A model generated the notes under the pieces. The model was given only the letters and a program-made list of their open reading frames with translations. It did no database searches and was not told the origin of the DNA. Of a stretch of 64,000 nucleotides of DNA, positions 40,786-51,458 are shown in pieces. The stretch covers positions 359,789 through 423,788 of the forward strand of contig BCIK01000019.1 of NCBI GenBank assembly GCA_039545295.1. Reading direction: 5' to 3'. Both the position numbers and the translations under genes were made by a program. This DNA is from Udeniomyces pyricola (lineage: Eukaryota; Basidiomycota; Tremellomycetes; Cystofilobasidiales; Mrakiaceae). Positions within the stretch are counted from its first letter, which is position 1. Each line of letters begins with the position of its first letter.

Positions 40786-41322
40786 ATGTCACCAACGATG
40801 AACCCTGTTCCAACTTCTAACGCTGCTACTGCTGTCGGAGGTATCCCCTTGACGTCGACGATGACGTCTCAACAACCTCAAGCCGTCTCCTCTATGAGTG
40901 CGTTCGACTCAACCCCCCCCCCCCCAAACACACCTCGGCCTGTGATCTTCTCCATCCCTGATAACATCTGCCCAAATCCCTACCTTCCACTATTAACGCT
41001 CTCAGCTCATATCATTTTCCTTACGGTCTTGCTTCTCCATGAAAAAACCCAGACGCAAAGACGGCGCCGGCGTCCTCGTCCGCTGGCGAAGGAAACGACC
41101 AAACAGCCGAGTTGATGCGACTTAGGGGAGGTTGCCCGGGCAAGCTGTGTTTCCTCCCAATCTTGCCGTGTCACGTCGGTACGTTTCTTCCTTTCTCTTT
41201 CTCTCTCTCTCCCCTCTTTTCATCCAGCCTCGGTTTCGTCCAACGAAGTAGAGGCGTCTGATAAAACGGAGAGACAGGCAGAAACCACAGGGGGGCAAGA
41301 AGGAAAAACAAAAAAAAAATAA
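40786..41322 (+). CDS. Small protein with LRGGC motif, function unknown
   Basis: Three exons join in phase to 110 residues: 40786-40897, 41053-41178, 41228-41322. Residues 1-55 are Ser/Thr/Ala/Pro-rich and disordered. The centre is a short hydrophobic Cys-containing core, ELMRLRGGCPGKLCFLPILP followed by CHV. The tail is hydrophilic and ends in Lys residues. I associate this layout (LRGGC plus nearby Cys and hydrophobic residues) with small fungal proteins of unknown role, from memory and without search. There is no signal peptide; the core is too short for an ordinary membrane helix but might be lipid-attached. An AATAAA at 41325-41330 follows the stop almost at once. Exon 3 is the weakest part. 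Confidence 0.6.
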
Positions 41323-42605
41323 ACAATAAAAAAGTCTACTTGAACTCAACCCAACTTTCTTTCACCCTCTCCGATCCCCTCTTTTTTTTTGTGTATGACT
41401 GTCCCCTTGGGTCGATCCGGATGAATCTCTTGGACGTCATCCCCCCTCTTTAGACATCTGCATCTTCCCCGTTCGTATCCTCTCATCTTCATGTGCTCTT
41501 CCTTGTCGATCGCAGCCTCCGTCTCTTTTTCTGGCACATCGACGTTGCTGAGCGCTGACGGCCATGAACTCCCGCCTTTCCTCCCCTTTCTTCCAATCTA
41601 CCCCTATCGCATCCTTTTCTGAAACGACATGGGCTTCTATACAATCCGACAGTGTTGCTGCTAATCCCATAGGCCAAGCGATACGCTTGTCTTCTCCCCC
41701 TTTCTCGCACCTTCCTGAGTAGGGTCCCAGCCCCTGATGTCGATGTATATATGCATGGCACACACATGGCGCTTTTTTTCTTCTTCTTCTTGGTTTTGAT
41801 TTGTTTCCCTCTCTCTCTTTGTTTTGTATCTTTACGAGACGTATATATACACGATGGTTATGGGGTTTTTTTTTTCTTCTCTTTCTTCTCCTTGTTGTGT
41901 CGTGGTTCCGTTATCGTTGATTGATTGCAGTAGGTTTGGGATTGATTCTGAGTGAGAGTGGTGGTGAGAATATTGATGGATTATGATGATGATGATGATT
42001 CTGTCGATGGGAGACTGCGCCCGCCGGTCGGCGGAAGCCTAGGGCGCTTTGGAGAGTGATAGGAGAGGAGGCGGCTGGAACCAGACGTCATCTATAGGAA
42101 TGAATATGTCATGGCCTAGCGCCGATGGAACGCGATCGAGGGTGGATCCTCCTTTGAGTCGGTCGGTCGCTCTGGCCTAGGCGGGGAATGAATGCACCGC
42201 TTGTTTGCAGTCTTGTCAACGGGCAGTTCGTCCTCGCTCCCCCTTGTCAACGTCTCTCTATAATAGTCTCTCCTGCTGGTTTCTCTCCTTCCATCAAATC
42301 CTCGTCCAGACCCTTAAACCCTAGCCTTTTCGTCTCTCATCACATCCCTCACATCGTCATCCCATCCCGTCATCTCTGCGTTTAATCCCGTCAAGCCCCT
42401 AGCTGTCCTCACACCGCGCGCGCCCATCCTCTCCCTCTCTCTCGCTCTCGCTCTCGCTCTCTCAAACTCTCCCTCTCTCTCTCTCCTTCGTGCCTCCGCA
42501 AAACATCCCCCTCCCCGCGCCCGCCCACAGCTGCAAGCCTCCCCCTCTCTTCCACCGTCGACGTCCCCTTCCGCACCTACCGCTCTCCGTACCGTCCTCC
42601 CTACC
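41323..42605. other. Intergenic region and ROT1 leader
   Basis: No gene supported. It contains a GAT trinucleotide tract near 41977-41999. From about 42420 to 42605 the + strand becomes an almost pure CT/CTCG repeat leading to the ROT1 ATG, a probable core promoter and leader. Confidence 0.5.
41325..41330 (+). terminator. Possible polyadenylation signal AATAAA
   Basis: Canonical AATAAA hexamer three bases after the stop of the small LRGGC gene, in an A-rich stretch. Position so close to the stop is unusual, so another downstream signal may be the one used. Confidence 0.35.
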
Positions 42606-45043
42606 ATGCTCTTTCCCAAACCCACCTCCTCCTTCCTCACCACCGTCGGTGCCGCGCTCGGTCTGTTGCCTCTCATCGCTTCAGCTCAGGACCTCTCGTG
42701 CGTTCAACCCCGACGTCTTCCACTCGTCACCACCTGCGCGTGCTCTCTCTCTCCTTCTTTCTCTCTATCCCTGCCTTGGCTTGCCGGCCAAATCCCCCTC
42801 TCTGGCGGCTTCTCCTAGCGTGTCACTCTTAGACTGACGTCTTTCCCTCTCCTTCCCTCTCTCTCTCTCTCCCTTCTACAACCCAATGATATGTCAACCC
42901 CGACCTCTCGCTCCGCTTCCCTTCCAATCCTCCCTCATTCCCCTCTTGTCCCGGCACTGGTTTCCCTCCTCGCGCGCTGCGGAATCTTTGCCCCGATTTG
43001 GCTTTCCTCCTCCTTTCTCTTTCCCCCTCCCCCCTTGCTCCTCCTTCCTCCACCACTTGGATGCCCCCCCCCCTCTCTTTCTTCTATCGATATTTGGCTC
43101 TTCCTCTTCTCGCACTACAGCTCTGCCAACAACATCACCAGCTTGCAAGGTACTTGGTCCAGTGGAAGCGGTGCCGTCCAAACGGGTATCGTGAGTCGCC
43201 GATTTCCGCTTTCCCTTGATGGTGCTGTGTTGGCCTCAGACGACACGGGGGAGGAAACAGGTCAAGGGGCACCTTGAGGGCTTTCAGAGCGCGGGGGTGG
43301 CTACAATATGTCGACGGTCTATCAGAGCCGGAAAGGGTTTAGCGCAGTTGTCGTCCAACGCAAAGGGAGGGAAGGGGGGCCTATCAAAGAGCGACCGACC
43401 GACGTCTGCGAGAGCGAGGGCAGAGGGCCCATGGCTCTCACTGTTTCTCTGCCCATGCTGCTGCTGCGAGGTCCGACCGCTTTACTCGCCCTATCGAGTG
43501 GCGCTTACCCCCTCGCTCATACTATCCTGTCGACATCAACACGGAACCGGACATGAACTTGGCCAGGCTCGCCCGTGAAGATGGCAGGGCGCGACTTTTG
43601 AATGAGGTGTCGTGGCTTGGGATCAACAGGCGATGTTGGATGAACTGACGACGATCCCCCCCCTTCTCCCCCTTCTTGTCTTCTCTTCTATGTTGTACTT
43701 CTCCTTCCGACTGCACTTTGCTCTGGTTTCCTTTACAACCCTGGCGCCTCAAATTAGGGATTCGCCAACCCCGTCAACTACTCGTTCACCTACCCGAAAA
43801 CCACTGGTATCTCCTACTCGTTGTGAGTAATCCCCCTTTTCTCCATCTTTGTCCATGACCATTTCGTATGTACCCCCCCCCCCTTGTTTTTCGGCCGCGC
43901 CCAGCTAAACCCTTTCTCCCTGACATCTCATCTAGCACCGACACTGGATTCTTCGAGGAAGCTCAATACCGGTTCACCTCGAACGCGTCGCTTCCCAACT
44001 GCATCCAAGCCATTGTCTTCTTCCAGCACGGCACGTACGAGCTTGGCACCAACGGCTCCATCGTCCTCACCCCCTTTGCGGCCGACGGAAGAATTCAGGT
44101 CCAAAACCCGTGTGCGGCCCAGACTAACGTTATCACGCTTTACGACCAGACGGTGAGGACCTTTTCCTTTAAATCTGCATTACGGGGACTGCTTGATGAT
44201 GGCGCGGGGTCTTGTGATTTGCATCTTCTACATCTCAACTGACGCTCCCCCCCCCCCCCCCCCCCCCCCNNNNNNNNNNNNNNNNNNNNNNNNNNNNNNN
44301 NNNNNNNNNNNNNNNNNNNNNNNNNNNNNNNNNNNNNNNNNNNNNNNNNNNNNNNNNNNNNNNNNNNNNNNNNNNNNNNNNNNNNNNNNNNNNNNNNNNN
44401 NNNNNNNNNNNNNNNNNNNNNNNNNNNNNNNNNNNNNNNNNNNNCCCCCCCCCCCCCCCCACCACCTTTCCTATCCCACTCCTCCTTCTCGCGCCCTTCT
44501 CTTGACTACGTCTCTGCGCCTGCACAACAACAGACCCTCTACTCCGACTGGGGCATCCAAGTCGATACTATCACCAACAACTACGCGCTGCAACTCGCCA
44601 AGTTTGACGGCTCGGCCATGCCACCGCTCTACTTGGTCGCGAACCCGCCCAACATGCTGCCGACGACGACTTTGACCGGTTACGTGGGCAACGTACGTAG
44701 GACGAGTCTCTCTCTCTCTCTCTTGCTTTCTTCCTGGCTCTTGTTTGCCTTTCTTCTTTGCTTCTGCGACCGACATTTCAAAACAAAGGGGGGGAGGGGC
44801 TTTGGAAAAGGACGCGAGTTGCTGACACGCTTGTGCGCCTGTCATACATTCATTGTCTCCTTTTTATCATGTCTCTCTTACCGCTGCTGCTTCAACATCA
44901 CACAGGACACCTCGACCCGCAAACGTTCGGTCCACAAGCGGGACACGTCAGCCGCTACTCCGGGTCCGTCTTCGGTCCGGTCCCTCGTCGTTGCTGGGGC
45001 GTTGAGCGTCGTTGGGTTGGTCGGAGCCGGTTGGGTGCTCTAA
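42606..45043 (+). CDS. ROT1: Rot1, ER chaperone for glycoprotein folding
   Basis: Essential ER membrane chaperone in yeast, needed for folding of N-glycosylated proteins and hence beta-1,6-glucan assembly. Six exons join in phase to 246 residues, close to yeast Rot1: 42606-42697, 43121-43190, 43758-43822, 43936-44152, 44534-44692, 44906-45043. A signal peptide covers about 1-28 (ending IASAQ). The lumenal domain shows ITSLQGTWSSGS, GISYSFTDTGFFEEAQYRF, FFQHGTYELGTNGSIVLTPF, DGR, and LYLVANPPNMLPTTTLTG, all Rot1 landmarks. The end has a basic KRSVHKR stretch and one C-terminal hydrophobic helix (LVVAGALSVVGLVGAGWVL), placing the bulk in the lumen. Intron 4 contains the assembly gap, but phase agrees across it. 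Confidence 0.93.
44247..44460. other. Assembly gap flanked by C-runs (ROT1 intron 4)
   Basis: C23 at 44247-44269, then 175 N (44270-44444), then C16 at 44445-44460. The gap is wholly inside an intron. The C-runs on both sides suggest the missing bases are a homopolymer that could not be sequenced, so the true length is unknown. Confidence 0.95.
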
Positions 45044-46832
45044 GGAACGATTTAAAAACGAAGGAGGGGAGAAAGAAAGAAAAAAATCAAATACTAAAAA
45101 ACCAGATAGACGGGCGTGTGTGTGTGTGTGTTTTTTATGTCTTCTTACATGGACTTCTCAAGTTTTTTTTTTCTTCTTCCTGTTCCGTCTGCCTCCCTAT
45201 CAAATCACGGCTGGAATTTGGAAAGGAGAGGAGGGTTTAAACGGTCTATGATCATCCTGGTCCCTTTTAAAAAATCCTTTTCTCTTTTTTTCTCTCATCG
45301 CCCCCCCCCCCCCCCCCCTTTTTTTTTCCTTCCGTTCCCCCATTTCTCCTTCTCTCCTGGTGCTTTGTCTTGTTCTCAACATCACCAGTGGGTTTTCTGG
45401 GACACATCTTTCTTTTCTTTCTTTTTTTCCTGATACTCTCTCGTGTTTCTTTTTTTTTTTCGGTTCTTTCTTTTTTTCCTTCGTTCTTCTACTTGATACC
45501 CCTTCCTTCCTTCCCCCTTCCGCCTGTGTGCCTGCCTTTTGGTCTCTCTCTCCTCCTTTACTTTCTTTCTTCGCCTGTCCCTAGTACATCTGTCTCTTTC
45601 ACACCCCACGTCCTCCTTCATTTCATTTTTCAACTCCCGCCCCCTGCCCCCTGCCCTCTGCCCCCTTTCCCGCCCTCTTCAAACACTTGCACCACCCAAT
45701 CAACTCACCCCACTACCTACGTCGTCATAGTACCTCTTGTCGTGCATTTCCTTCCCCTTTCCCCAATTCTTTTTTTTGAAGTAGTTCAGATTCCCATCCC
45801 TTCCTCATCGATGATCATCAGCTCTTTTCTATTTTCTTTTGTATCATTCTTTGGCTTCATTGGCCCCCTTACGTACGTACGTACCGTTCATACGGATATG
45901 AACCCCCCCGCGAGCTTCAAGCAGACTCTGCCTGTGCGCACGCGCGCGCGCGTGCGACCTCCGGATCGGATCTGCTTGGGAACTGTGATCGCCTTGAGTG
46001 CCTCACATGAGTCGGTTATTAGCTGAATGTAGGCAAAAAGAAAATAAAAAATAAAAAATCCAGAAGCTGCGGACTCTCGATCTAAACACCCACATCTGCC
46101 ATCCCATCAGAGTTTTTCGCACTGCTCGTCTTCATGATGGTGGTATTACTTGGTCAGCTACATGTATAGAGCTGTTTTTTTTTTTTTTTTTTTTCGAGGC
46201 AAAAGAAAGAAAAAAAGGTTGCCTCAAAGAAGAAGAAGAAAAAAAAGAGTTTGCACTCCAAGCCGTCTCGAAAGATGACTTGTGGTTTTGTAAAGATTAA
46301 GCGAGTGAAGCCGCCGAAGCGACCACATACCGGGGCTGTCAACGCATGAGGAACATAAAATGAGTCGCCGTGCAAATGAGCGGACACCCCGGCAGACGAT
46401 CCAGTGTATGACGTGAATGGCCCCCGCAAGGTAAGTATGAGAAGGTTGGAGGAAAGATCAGTCCAGGACATGCAACGTCAGTGGGAAAAAAACTCATGCC
46501 CCCCCTTGTGAGATCTGAGATTTAGCGCGTCGAGATGGGTCGAAATGGGTCGGACGGTCGGAGCTTTTTGACTACTTTTTTTCTGTGAATGAATTTATCC
46601 GTTCATCCAAAGTCGAGAGAGAGACTTTTATCGAGCTGAAGTCGAGAATGAGTTCGAGTCCTCTCTACCCGTTTCAAAACACGTTTTTCCCTCTTTTTTT
46701 TTTTTTTTTTTTTTTTTTCTTGGTCAAGCGCGCTTGTGCTGCAGGGGGCTGCTGCCGGTTTGGAACTACTCCAGCAATATCAACTAAAGAAACGGCATTT
46801 ACTGCAAGACCCGCCGACAGCATTCAACTGAC
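45044..46832. other. Intergenic region rich in T- and C-runs
   Basis: No gene supported. Holds a GT repeat near 45117-45132, C18 at about 45301-45318, several T9-T10 runs, a CGTACGTACGTAC tandem near 45872-45884, CGCGCG near 45942-45951, and long T-runs near 46175-46194 and 46697-46719. The long hydrophobic frame near 45370-46026 is an artefact of T/C-rich sequence. Confidence 0.45.
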
Positions 46833-47148
46833 CATGGATCATCAGTCTTCTGGTTCTGTCTCATGCTAGGTCCGTCGTCCCACCCGAGCTTTTTCCTCAA
46901 CATCTTCACCCACGCCCACAACGATAGCGCCACCCTTGCCACTCTCTGCACTGTGTAACTCTACTTTCCACAAGCTGGCCTCTCTCGTCCTCTACACTAG
47001 GCACGTCGAGGTCGAAGCACTCCCTTCTGACCATCTCACTCGCACTCGGTCGCCTCGACTTGCCGATCTTCTTCCTCGGATCACTCTCAAAGCCATCCAC
47101 TCCTTGACCGTCAAATTGATGGGTAGTACGCAATCCTACGACACATAG
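46833..47148 (+). pseudogene. F-box-like relic with frameshifts
   Basis: Three + frames, read piecewise, give an F-box-like string: a VVPPEL piece at about 46871-46888, FLNIFTHAHNDSATLATLCT at about 46891-46950, then CNSTFHKLASLVLYTRHVEVEAL from about 46966 in a third frame, open to 47148. The pattern LPPEL-x-L-x-I-F ... LC-V-x-x-x-F-x-x-LA-x-x-LLY-x-V-x-V is typical of basidiomycete F-box proteins (SCF ubiquitin-ligase adaptors). The changes of frame are not at plausible splice sites; one lies in a T5 run. I read this as a decayed gene or sequencing error. No downstream repeat domain follows. Confidence 0.4.
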
Positions 47149-48375
47149 CCAAAGTCTCGATGAAAAGAAAGCCGGAACGTCCATCTATAATTCCACCTAA
47201 AAGATCAAAAATACAGTATCATATACATATTGGACCAGACTGGAAAGATAAAGATAAAAAAAGGTTTTTGAATCTCAGGGAGATTGATGGAAGAAATTAG
47301 GTCGAGGCATGTGGCAGCCATACCGAGGTACAACTAGTAAAAGGCGAGCAGTACGTTTCGAGATGTGAGTGCCTGCCTCGTGAACGATGAAACGGTATGG
47401 ACACATCAGGAGATGCAACGCATGCGTTTTTTGTGTTCTTTTTTTTTTGGCATCCGACTTGCCTTTCATGACCAGGCTCGACCCACGTTCAAGTATCCGA
47501 TCCTCCTTCAGCTCTACTAACGAGATACCGTGCGCTGTCAAGGCGTACTGGAGACGGAAGTAGTTAACGGGTCGAGTTGGAAAACCATCGTCGAGGTGAC
47601 CGAATCATGCAAATCATGGTGCATTTCTCGGATTAGTCCTCCCACACGCGGACGTGCGTCGGTCGGTCGGTATGATGACTTTACGTTGATCTCATGAGAA
47701 ATGGAATCAAGCGAAATGAAAGAGTTGGATGCAACCATCAGCGCTAGGTTTTGTTGGACGTGAAAGACGACATCGAAGCTCACCATAATTTAAAAAAAAA
47801 AAGAATTAGAGGGAGATATATTGTTTGGACGACACCAAAACCGGCCAACAACGACTAGCGATCAATATCGATCAACGGCGACTACATGACTCGATCGCTA
47901 GGCAGTTGCATGTTATGTCCTGTGCGACGTACATGCTGCAATATGCACAAGTCTCGCCATGCATCTTGGCACTCATATAGTCGGCGGGCAAAGACCCAAG
48001 AATTCGAAGCAAGAGATGATCATCATGATCCTCATGACCTTTTCGCAACGCGGATCGTCGATCATCCCGGTCCGAAGAGTCCGGATCCCGGCTCCCAAGT
48101 GGTCTGGGCTTTGGGTTTTCCAGCCTCGTGAGATTTATCCTCCGAACGCCGAACTGGTTTCTTTCCTNCCCCCCCCCCCCCCCCTTCCCCCTCTCGCATT
48201 CAATACATGATAGATCATCACGAGCTGCTTTCCTCTTCTTCACAGTAACACCCGCCCCATCGTCTAGTCCACTAAACCCATCTCAGCCCGTCTCTTCCAC
48301 ACGTCCAGAACCCCATCCAGGCCTGCAGACGGTACTCTGACTCTTCGACTCATCTAAGAACGACCCATATCGATC
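47149..48375. other. Intergenic region
   Basis: No gene seen. Includes a C-run with one N at about 48168-48184 and several GATC/ATGATC-rich stretches near 48000-48070. Confidence 0.4.
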
Positions 48376-49049
48376 ATGGCCGATACGCTCTCGCTGCGAT
48401 CCTACGATTCTACAACACCTCTTCTTCCGAAACCGAAACTGCCACTTTTCATCCGTTCGACAAGTAACCAAAGCGCCCATAGTTCCTCCTCCTCCTCCTC
48501 GTCATCGTCGTCGTCATATACTACGTTCTCCTCGTCCAGGAGGAAAGACGACATGGGTAGATCGACGGACAGCAGTGAAAGATCGGAACATCGACGACCT
48601 CGGTCGAATTCGAACCCGATCGAAGCGATCCTTTCCAAGATCCCTCTCCGCTCGTCGGGTACCGGCGTCGGCGGAGGTTATATCGGTGGCAAGTCGAGGA
48701 GACTGGAGAAGGATGAGGAGAGGAAACGACGAAAGGAGGAAGAAGATGCTGTAAGTAGGTTTTTTTTTTTTTTTTTTTTTTTTGTTGCTGTCTTTCCATT
48801 GTGTGAGGTGTTGTGTGGGAGGAGGAGGAGGAAGAGGAGAGAGAGTATGGGTGGAATCATGTGCAAAGTGATCATCATGATCACGTCGGTGTGGCGTTGA
48901 ACGAGAAAGCAAACTGAATCCATGCCGCTCTCTACGATCTCCACTCCTCATCATCATCGTGAACACATACCGGCTACCAACCTATAACCGGGGCTCTCAT
49001 GTGACGATCGATTCTTTTTTTTTTTCATGAATAAAATTTTCCTTTCTGA

Positions 49050-49083
<34 letters not shown>

Positions 49084-49402
49084 CAACCACATCATCATCC
49101 AGAAACGCATCGACGACCATCTCGCCATCAAATGGCAAGGTATCCGTCCTACTGCGCCTGCAGTCGCAGCTATCCATCATCATGCCAGCTACGATAGTCA
49201 TCGTTCCGCACAAAGCTCCAGGCACACTTCCAATCACCGGAGCCAAGAAGGCAGCAGCCCTCTTGGTAAGTCATCACTGCATATTCCTCTTGAGATATGA
49301 TTTTGTTGTAATTTTTTCCTCTTCCTGAGACCTACATATGTTGGGATACACCACTGATCGGTAAACCTGTTGTACGTTTTAGTGCCGACCAGGAAGCTTT
49401 GA
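48376..49402 (+). CDS. Hypothetical protein, Ser-rich, weak model
   Basis: Exon 1 (48376-48750) begins ATCATGG and encodes 125 residues: a Ser-run, basic patches, and a highly charged end (LEKDEERKRRKEEEDA) before a good donor GTAAGT. Possible exons 49082-49265 and 49383-49402 join in phase to a total of 192 residues. The acceptor of exon 2 follows a run of 30 A and has no pyrimidine tract, which is abnormal, so exon 2 may be wrong. No family is recognised. A remote likeness of exon 2 to the start of G-protein alpha subunits is discussed as a finding only. Exon 1 is probably coding; the rest is uncertain. Confidence 0.4.
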
Positions 49403-49971
49403 GCCATGTGTTGAATAGCTATACTATATATATATATGTGTGTGTATGTACATTAGCTGCCAGAGTCTGGGGCATGGATGGTCGAAGGCGAAAACGCTAG
49501 TACTTGGCTGCGTCACCCCTGTCCCAAGAGGAGACACGCTACAAGAATTGATAGTATCTAGATCGAAGGACGACGGACGAAGAAGAATGATCAAAGAGGA
49601 GGAAGGGGGGAGGGGGAGGGGGCTGATACGTATAATAAACAGAAGAATGAGCTGTATAAGAAACCAACGAGATAAGCACGTGGAAAACAGGCTTGATAAG
49701 GTAGCTTTTTTGGGGGAAAGAAAAGCAGATGATGATGTGAAGTCATCAAGCCAGGGGGGCTTAGAAGACAAGATCGGCTGGCTGACATGGACGTAGTATA
49801 TATACATATCGAAACCATGTCTGATTGAGAAAAACGAAAATTAGGACCGATGTATGTACATACAACCAATTCCCCAACTCACCATGGAGCTTATAGAGGA
49901 GCAGAGATTATAAAGATACATGTGGGAAGGAAAGAAAAGGCAGAGAGGAGCTCTTCCTCAGAATAATCGAT
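49403..49971. other. Intergenic region
   Basis: Begins with a TATATATATATGTGTGTG microsatellite (about 49425-49446). No gene supported. It should hold the 3' region of the - strand Cys-rich gene. Confidence 0.4.
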
Positions 49972-51458
49972 CTAAAATGACGAGCACCACGCCCATACTA
50001 CCATGAAGCTCAAGCCCCACATCACCAGAGGAGGACGAGGGGGCGATTTGAGCCGACTGCTGCTAGAAGCGGATGTCGCGAGGGACAGGATAGAAGATGA
50101 AGACCCGCCGGTATGATCTGTACCCAACGCGTCGTAGGACAAGAGATCGTGGCCTGTCCTCATTGGATGGCCGAGGAATTGAGCACAGGACGAGTGAACG
50201 ACTAGCAAATCAGATTGGTTGCCAAATGCGTCGAGCACGCAAGCGTAGGGAAATAGAACGTTAGTGCCGATGGCCAGATGAAAGCGTTGATGTTCGAGGA
50301 TTCTACAAGAAGTGGAACGGAGCCGTACTTGACAACTGCGAGAGGATCACGCCGAAACGCGAAGGGCTGAGGGGGGTCGTGGGAGGTGAATTGTTGGTCT
50401 GAAAGGTAGTAGTCAATGGGTGATTAGCCGGGAGGTGTCAGCGCAAGTCAGAAAGACGCCAACGTGGAAAAGCCAGTCGTACCAAGATAAGACAATTGAG
50501 GCAACCGATCTGGGGAAACAAGGTTCGTTGGTACAATGCACGAGGAGAGGCATCAAGTGTCGACGTTGAGGCAAGAAAGAAAGATGATAAGATGATGATG
50601 AGGAAAGGAATGGGAACGTTCAACTTCGGCCTCTTTTACTCAGAGCGGGCGGTTTGGTTTTGGGTTATTATCGTTCAAGACTTCCGTTTATACGTACGAA
50701 TCTGTTTTGGAAGCCGTCTGTACAGAAAGGAGTGGAGCAATGATCAACGGTCTTGTTCATGACACACCCCTGCATCATACGACGAGATCGAAAAGAAACA
50801 TCAAGGTCGGAGAGGTCGTCGAGAAAGGTAGAGAACAGAATGAAAGCGAAATGATCAGTATCTGTTTCCGGCGCTGGCCGGAGTGTTCCGCCTTATGGTC
50901 AATTATATGCGTGCCTCGAGCTTCGATATATATAACAAGAGTCTGCTTCATGGGTACTCTATATTCCGCCTTCATTCTAGTGCCCAGGACGATATCTCTC
51001 TCTTTGGGAAACCAAGATTCGAACCCGTGTGCCACTCCGTGAACTCACATGTGCCCAATCGACCCATGGTCCACATCGCCCCTGACAGACGCTGGGCAGC
51101 TTGCGAAGAATCCCTTCATCACTTTCGGGTGCCGACCGAGCAGCGTGTGAAAAGGCGATAGCAGGGCAAGTAGAGCCGAGAAGGATGTGGACTGATAATA
51201 GCGAGGTCGAGGAAAACGTCTCAGGGACTTGGGTGGGTGAGGCTGGGCATGAGAATCGAACGCCAAGAGTCGAAGTAGAAGCTCAGCAGAGGATTTAAGT
51301 GAGGGAATTGCTGGGAGAGCAAGGAGTTGCCCCAAAACAGCGGGTTTGAAGTCGATGTGGTACTCACCATTGACTTGCTGTGTTAGCAAGCAGATCAGGT
51401 AGATGAAGGATCCGAGCACACATGATAAGACTCCAGAAAATCCCGAGAAGGCATACAT
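49972..51458 (-). CDS. Cys-rich secreted protein, probably GPI-anchored
   Basis: Six small exons join in phase to 210 residues (from 51458 downward): 51368-51458, 51049-51191, 50698-50769, 50483-50509, 50329-50398, 49972-50201. Exon 1 is hydrophobic and could be a signal peptide (VLGSFIYLICLL). The mature part carries LPSVCQGRC, then GCVMNKTVDHCSTPFC, IGCLNC and SSCAQF, a Cys spacing I know from small secreted surface proteins of basidiomycetes. A Ser-rich stretch and a C-terminal hydrophobic tail (MWGLSFMVVWAWCSSF) suggest a GPI anchor. An alternative acceptor for exon 2 (start 51242) stays in frame and adds 17 residues. Each exon was accepted only because neighbouring phases left one open frame. 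Role unknown. Confidence 0.6.

Noticed and set aside
45370..46026. Long + strand hydrophobic open frame of 218 residues
   Set aside because: It begins without an ATG and reads through T- and C-runs, giving Phe/Leu/Pro low complexity. No domain, splice logic or neighbour supports it.
51010..51035. tRNA B-box-like GGTTCGAATCT on the minus strand
   Set aside because: The T-stem does not pair well, and no matching acceptor stem or A box is found at the right distance. It also overlaps the donor side of an intron in the Cys-rich gene.
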